Shown here one piece after another: positions 6,017 through 9,964 of a stretch of DNA of 9,964 nucleotides. The translations under genes and the position numbers were made by a program. The notes under the pieces were generated by a model. The model was not told the origin of the DNA, did no database searches, and saw nothing but the letters and a program-made list of their open reading frames with translations. Source of the stretch: an uncultured Oscillospiraceae bacterium (GTDB lineage: Bacteria; Bacillota; Clostridia; Oscillospirales; Acutalibacteraceae); contig USIA01000055.1 in NCBI GenBank assembly GCA_900554535.1, forward strand, positions 1 through 9,964, written 5' to 3'. Numbering within the stretch: position 1 is the stretch's first letter; the number at the start of each line of letters is the position of its first letter.

Positions 6017-7774
6017 ATGAAAAAAGATTGTATCTTTGGCATTAACGGCCCGGTCATCACCGTGAAAGAATCCCACAGCTTTTCCATGATGGAAATGGTG
6101 TATGTGGGCAATGACCATCTGGTCGGCGAGGTCATCGGCGTCAACGACCGCGTCACCACAATCCAATGCTATGAGGAGACCACGGGGCTGCGGCCTGGTG
6201 AGCCAGTGGAAGGCACCGGCGCGCCGATGAACGTTACCCTGGGCCCCGGCATTCTGGACAACATTTTCGACGGCATCGAACGTCCGCTGAAGAAAATTGC
6301 GGCGAGTGCCGGCGCATTTATCGCACGCGGCAGCAACGTCCCTGCCCTGAATCCGGACCGTGTCTGGCACGTGACGATGAAAGTCAAGGTGGGCGACGAG
6401 CTGAAGGGCGGCGACATTTATGCCACCTGCCCAGAGACCAGAATCATTGAGCACCGCTGCATGGTGCCCCCGAAGATGTCCGGCAAGGTCACCTTTGTGG
6501 CGCCGGACGGCGACTATAAAGTCAACGACCGCGTTGTGGAGTTGACCGATGCGGACGGCGAAGTGCACAAGCTGACGCTTTTCCAGAAGTGGCCGATCAA
6601 GCAGGCGCGTCCCTGCGCCAAGCATCTGCCGAACACCATTCCGCTGATTACCGGCCAGCGCATCATCGACACCATGTTCCCAATCGCCAAGGGCGGCGCC
6701 GCCGCAATTCCGGGCGGTTTCGGAACAGGCAAAACGATGACCCAGCATCAGCTGGCAAAGTGGTGCGATGCAGACATCATCATTTACGTCGGCTGCGGCG
6801 AACGCGGCAACGAGATGAGCCAGGTGCTCGACGAGTTCAGCCAATTAATTGACCCGAAGAGCGGCCGCCCCATGACAGACCGTACGGTGCTGATCGCGAA
6901 TACCAGTAACATGCCTGTGGCTGCACGTGAGGCATCCATTTATACAGGCGTCACACTGGCCGAGTATTACCGCGACATGGGGTATGACGTGGCCATGATG
7001 GCCGACTCCTCCTCTCGTTGGGCAGAGGCGCTGCGTGAGATCAGCGGCCGTCTGGAAGAGATGCCCGCTGAGGAAGGCTTCCCGGCCTATCTGCCCAGCC
7101 GTCTGGCACAATTCTATGAACGTGCGGGCATGGTCGAGAACCTGAATGGCAGTGATGGCTCCGTTACGCTGATTGGCGCTGTCTCCCCTGCCGGCGGCGA
7201 CTTCTCCGAGCCTGTCACACAGAATACCAAGCGTTTTACCCGCTGCTTCTGGGCGTTGGATAAATCCCTGGCTTATGCCCGCCACTATCCGGCTATCAAC
7301 TGGATGGACAGCTACAGTGAGTATGAACCCGATCTGGAGCCATGGTATAACGAGCACCTCGGCGAAGAATTCGTCCGCTATCATAAGGGTATCAACAGTA
7401 TCCTGCAGGAAGAGAGCAAGCTGATGGAAATCGTCAAGCTGATTGGCGCAGACGTGCTGCCCGACGACCAAAAGCTGGTCATTGAAATTGCACGTGTGGT
7501 GCGTGTCGGCTTCTTGCAGCAGAACGCCTTCCATAAGGACGACACCTTTGTCCCGATGGAAAAGCAGAAGCTGATGATGAAGACGATTCTATACCTGTAT
7601 GACAAAGCCAAGCAGCTCGTTGCGGCGAGCGTGCCAATTTCCAGCATCTTGGCGACCGGCCTGTTTGATAAAATTGTAAAGATGAAATACGATGTCCCGA
7701 ACGACCATCTGGAGAAATTCGACGATTATTTCAAAGAGATCGACGAAGCCATGGCCGGCATTGTGAAGGCTTGA
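6017..7774 (+). CDS. atpA: V-type ATP synthase subunit A (catalytic)
   Basis: A 585-residue catalytic subunit that binds and hydrolyses (or makes) ATP in the cytoplasmic A3B3 head. Domains in order: N-terminal beta barrel (about 1-70), the bulge domain special to V/A-type A subunits (about 110-200), the nucleotide-binding domain and a C-terminal helical domain. The P-loop is GGFGTGKT at 233-240, with K239 and T240 as phosphate and Mg ligands. The catalytic glutamate is E262 in GCGERGNEM. These are close to K238 and E261 of E. hirae A (from memory). Further signatures are SNMPVAAREASIYTGVTLAE and SSRWAEALREISGRLEEMPA. The P-loop differs from the common GPFGSGKT at two positions. I choose ATG 6017 because AGGGG (6005-6009) lies 7 bases before it. 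ATG 6002, which overlaps the E stop, has no Shine-Dalgarno sequence. Confidence 0.96.
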   Translation: MKKDCIFGINGPVITVKESHSFSMMEMVYVGNDHLVGEVIGVNDRVTTIQCYEETTGLRPGEPVEGTGAPMNVTLGPGILDNIFDGIERPLKKIAASAGAFIARGSNVPALNPDRVWHVTMKVKVGDELKGGDIYATCPETRIIEHRCMVPPKMSGKVTFVAPDGDYKVNDRVVELTDADGEVHKLTLFQKWPIKQARPCAKHLPNTIPLITGQRIIDTMFPIAKGGAAAIPGGFGTGKTMTQHQLAKWCDADIIIYVGCGERGNEMSQVLDEFSQLIDPKSGRPMTDRTVLIANTSNMPVAAREASIYTGVTLAEYYRDMGYDVAMMADSSSRWAEALREISGRLEEMPAEEGFPAYLPSRLAQFYERAGMVENLNGSDGSVTLIGAVSPAGGDFSEPVTQNTKRFTRCFWALDKSLAYARHYPAINWMDSYSEYEPDLEPWYNEHLGEEFVRYHKGINSILQEESKLMEIVKLIGADVLPDDQKLVIEIARVVRVGFLQQNAFHKDDTFVPMEKQKLMMKTILYLYDKAKQLVAASVPISSILATGLFDKIVKMKYDVPNDHLEKFDDYFKEIDEAMAGIVKA

Positions 7775-7787
7775 GGAGGTGTGCAGG

Positions 7788-9233
7788 ATGATTCTGGATT
7801 ATGTAGGTGTAAAAGAGATCAACGGTTCCTTCATTGTCCTGGACGATGTGCCGAACGCCTCCGCTGAGGAAATGGTTACCATCCATCTGGACAGCGGCGA
7901 AGTCCGCCAGGGCCGCATTGTGCAAATCGAGGGTAACCGCGTCTTTGTGCAGGTGTTCGAGGGGTCCAACGGCATTTCGCTAGACAACACGGAAACCCGC
8001 CTGGAGGGTCACCCGATGGAATTGCCGCTTTCCCCGGAAATCCTGGGCCGTGTTTTTAACGGTTCCGGCGAGCCGATTGACGGTCTGGGCGACATCTTCC
8101 CGGTAAAGCGCGCCGACATCAACGGCACGCCAATCAACCCCGTCAGCCGTGTTTATCCACAGAACTACATCAACACGGGTATTTCCACCATTGATACGCT
8201 GATGACCCTGATTCGCGGCCAGAAGCTGCCGATTTTCTCCGGCGATGGTATGAAGCACAACGAGCTGGCCGTGCAGATTGCGCGCCAGGCAAAGATTGTT
8301 GACAAAAACGGGGAGAACAACTTCTGCATCGTGTTTGCGGCCATGGGCGTCAAAAACGACGTTGCGGAATATTTCCGCCAAAGCTTTGAAAACAGCGGCG
8401 TACTTGGCCGCGTTGTGATGTTCCTGAACCTGGCAAACGACCCGATTACCGAACGTGTGCTGGCGCCGCGTTGTGCGCTGACCGCCGCCGAGTATCTGGC
8501 GTTTGACCTGGGAATGCATGTGCTGGTCATCATGACCGATATGACAAGCTATTGCGAAGCGCTGCGTGAGACTTCCTCCAGTAAGGGCGAAATCCCAGGC
8601 CGTAAAGGTTACCCAGGCTATCTATACAGCGACCTGGCATCCCTTTATGAACGTGCAGGCATTGTGCGTGGCAAAAATGGCAGCGTAACGCAGATCCCGA
8701 TTTTGACCATGCCGAACGATGACGTGACGCACCCGGTGCCTGACCTGACTGGTTATATTACAGAAGGTCAGATTCAGCTTGACCGCGGGCTGGATGCAGC
8801 CGGCATTTATCCGCCAGTCAGCGTTTTGCCGTCGCTGTCTCGTCTGATGAAGGATGGCATCGGCGAGGGCTTCACCCGTGAGGATCACAGTGCCGTTTCC
8901 AACCAGCTTTTCGCTTCCTATTCTAAGGTGATGGAGGCGCGCTCGCTGGCTTCTGTTATCGGCGAAGAAGAGCTCTCCCCTGTCGATAAACAATATATAC
9001 AATTTGGCAAGCTCTTTGAGGCCAAGTTCGTCAATCAGGGCTTTGACGAGAACCGCACGATCGAGCAGAGCCTGGATCTGGGCTGGGAGTTGCTGGCCAC
9101 GTTGCCGCGCGGCGAATTGGACCGTGTGGACGACGCGATTCTGGACAAATATTATGAGCCGGCCAAAAAGCGCGTAGCTGCAGAGGCTGCAGGCAAAAAG
9201 GCGGCCGACGAGCCTGCCGCCGAAACAAAGTAG
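7788..9233 (+). CDS. atpB: V-type ATP synthase subunit B (non-catalytic, regulatory)
   Basis: A 481-residue subunit alternating with A in the head. It has no P-loop; in its place is the family's LPIFSGDGMKHNELAVQIAR (from residue 147). R352 in VLPSLSRLMKDGIG corresponds to the arginine finger that reaches the catalytic site on A (R350 in E. hirae, from memory). Other typical stretches are INTGISTIDTLMTLIRGQ and KGYPGYLYSDLASLYERAG. The family normally ends soon after the equivalent of DAILDKYYEPA. Here an extra tail of about 20 residues rich in Ala, Lys and Glu follows. The start is ATG 7788, with GGAGG at 7775-7779 placed 8 bases upstream, right after the A stop codon. A GTG at 7779 lies inside the ribosome binding site and is not the start. 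Confidence 0.96.
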   Translation: MILDYVGVKEINGSFIVLDDVPNASAEEMVTIHLDSGEVRQGRIVQIEGNRVFVQVFEGSNGISLDNTETRLEGHPMELPLSPEILGRVFNGSGEPIDGLGDIFPVKRADINGTPINPVSRVYPQNYINTGISTIDTLMTLIRGQKLPIFSGDGMKHNELAVQIARQAKIVDKNGENNFCIVFAAMGVKNDVAEYFRQSFENSGVLGRVVMFLNLANDPITERVLAPRCALTAAEYLAFDLGMHVLVIMTDMTSYCEALRETSSSKGEIPGRKGYPGYLYSDLASLYERAGIVRGKNGSVTQIPILTMPNDDVTHPVPDLTGYITEGQIQLDRGLDAAGIYPPVSVLPSLSRLMKDGIGEGFTREDHSAVSNQLFASYSKVMEARSLASVIGEEELSPVDKQYIQFGKLFEAKFVNQGFDENRTIEQSLDLGWELLATLPRGELDRVDDAILDKYYEPAKKRVAAEAAGKKAADEPAAETK

Positions 9234-9266
9234 GCCCCCTGATTAACTGAGAATGGAGGTGTGCGT

Positions 9267-9964
9267 ATGGCAAACAATGCGGTGCCTACCAAAGGCAACC
9301 TGCTCGCCACCAAAAAATCGTTGCAGCTGAGCCGCACTGGTTTCGAGCTGCTGGACCGCAAACGCAATATCCTCATCCGCGAAATGATGCAGCTGATCGA
9401 CCGGGCCAATGAAATCCAGTCCAAGATCGACGACACCTATACCGCGGCTTATGCCGCCCTGCAGACGGCCAGCATTACGCTTGGCAACTGCCAGGACCTG
9501 GCCTGCACAGTCCCGCTGGACAATGGCTTGAATGTCGCCTACCGCAGCGTCATGGGGGTAGAGATCCCGATGGTAGAGTTGGAAAAGACGGAACCCACTG
9601 AAGTGGTGCCGTTTGGCCTGGCGAATACGAACACACAACTCGACATCGCTTACTGCAAGTTCCAACAGGTTAAGGAATTGACTGCCGAACTTGCGGAGGT
9701 GGAAAACAGCGTATATCGTCTGGCAGACGCCATCAAAAAGACCCAAAAGCGTGCCAACGCTTTGAAGAATATCATGATTCCGCGCTTTACGGCAACCGTA
9801 AAGATCATTACGGAAGCGCTGGAAGAAAAAGACCGCGAGGAATTCTCTCGTATGAAGGTCATCAAGAATCAAAAACTGAAAGCGGCCCGGTTGGAGGAAG
9901 AACTCAAAGCGGAAAAAGCGGCGGCCGCCGCCGAAAAAAAAGCAACCGGCATTGTGCCGGAAGA
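9267..9964 (+). CDS. atpD: V-type ATP synthase subunit D (central shaft), cut by window end
   Basis: The first 232 residues of the central rotor shaft subunit; the frame is still open at the right edge. The N-terminal helix carries the family signature TKGNLLATKKSLQLSRTGFE followed by LLDRKRNILIREMMQLI. The C-terminal helix carries YRLADAIKKTQKRANALKNI and MIPRFTATVKIITEALEEKD (about 150-190). These two long helices form the coiled coil that turns inside the A3B3 head, with F attached at its base. GGAGG at 9255-9259 lies 7 bases before the ATG, 33 bases after the B stop. D proteins are usually about 200-220 residues. Here the sequence continues past residue 209 into an Ala/Lys/Glu-rich tail (KAEKAAAAAEKKA), so this version is longer than usual; its end is not visible. 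Confidence 0.94.
   Translation, partial: MANNAVPTKGNLLATKKSLQLSRTGFELLDRKRNILIREMMQLIDRANEIQSKIDDTYTAAYAALQTASITLGNCQDLACTVPLDNGLNVAYRSVMGVEIPMVELEKTEPTEVVPFGLANTNTQLDIAYCKFQQVKELTAELAEVENSVYRLADAIKKTQKRANALKNIMIPRFTATVKIITEALEEKDREEFSRMKVIKNQKLKAARLEEELKAEKAAAAAEKKATGIVPE

Noticed and set aside
5879..7534. Two long minus-strand open frames (321 and 229 codons)
   Set aside because: They are antisense to subunits E and A, with His/Ala/Val-rich, non-protein-like composition and no family resemblance.
1..9964. Mobile elements, CRISPR arrays, tRNA or rRNA genes
   Set aside because: I looked for transposase or integrase sequences, spaced repeats and RNA-gene signatures and saw none; the window is one compact operon plus one upstream gene.

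Overview
The window holds most of a V/A-type (rotary) ATPase operon from a bacterium, with the tail of an unrelated upstream gene. All real genes are on the + strand. The organism is probably a low-oxygen Firmicute of class Clostridia, perhaps the Oscillospiraceae/Ruminococcaceae. This is inferred from strong GGAGG ribosome binding sites, a UPF0210 (DUF711) neighbour, an archaeal-style V-ATPase and moderately high GC. No marker here settles the genus.

Layout. Positions 2-874 hold the C-terminal two thirds of a UPF0210/DUF711 protein, closed by an intrinsic terminator at 886-919. Next comes a gene-free region of about 350 bases (875-1222). It carries a tandem 10-bp repeat, an extended -10 promoter and a hairpin near the predicted start of the transcript. 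From 1223 to the window's right edge nine ATPase genes follow in one direction. In order they are the small stalk subunit (G/H-like), C, I (a), K (c, proteolipid), F, E, A, B and D (D is cut by the window end). Gaps are short (4-33 bases). The exception is a 77-base, G-poor spacer before the K gene.

How they work together. A and B form the head that binds nucleotides, with the catalytic sites on A. D and F form the central rotor shaft, and C is the socket joining the shaft to the c-ring made of K. Subunit I is the membrane stator carrying the ion channels and the key arginines. E and the small coiled-coil subunit form the peripheral stalks that hold head to stator. The genes seen are enough for a complete V/A-ATPase, except that the end of D is not visible.

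This is largely a conventional operon and I do not see a wholly new system. Points worth a second look are: the K subunit, which looks like a single F-type-style c hairpin behind a signal-like N-terminal hairpin with an AxA site; the G-free leader in front of K; the tandem repeat and DnaA-box-like site at the promoter; the gene order; and Ala/Lys/Glu-rich tails on B and D.
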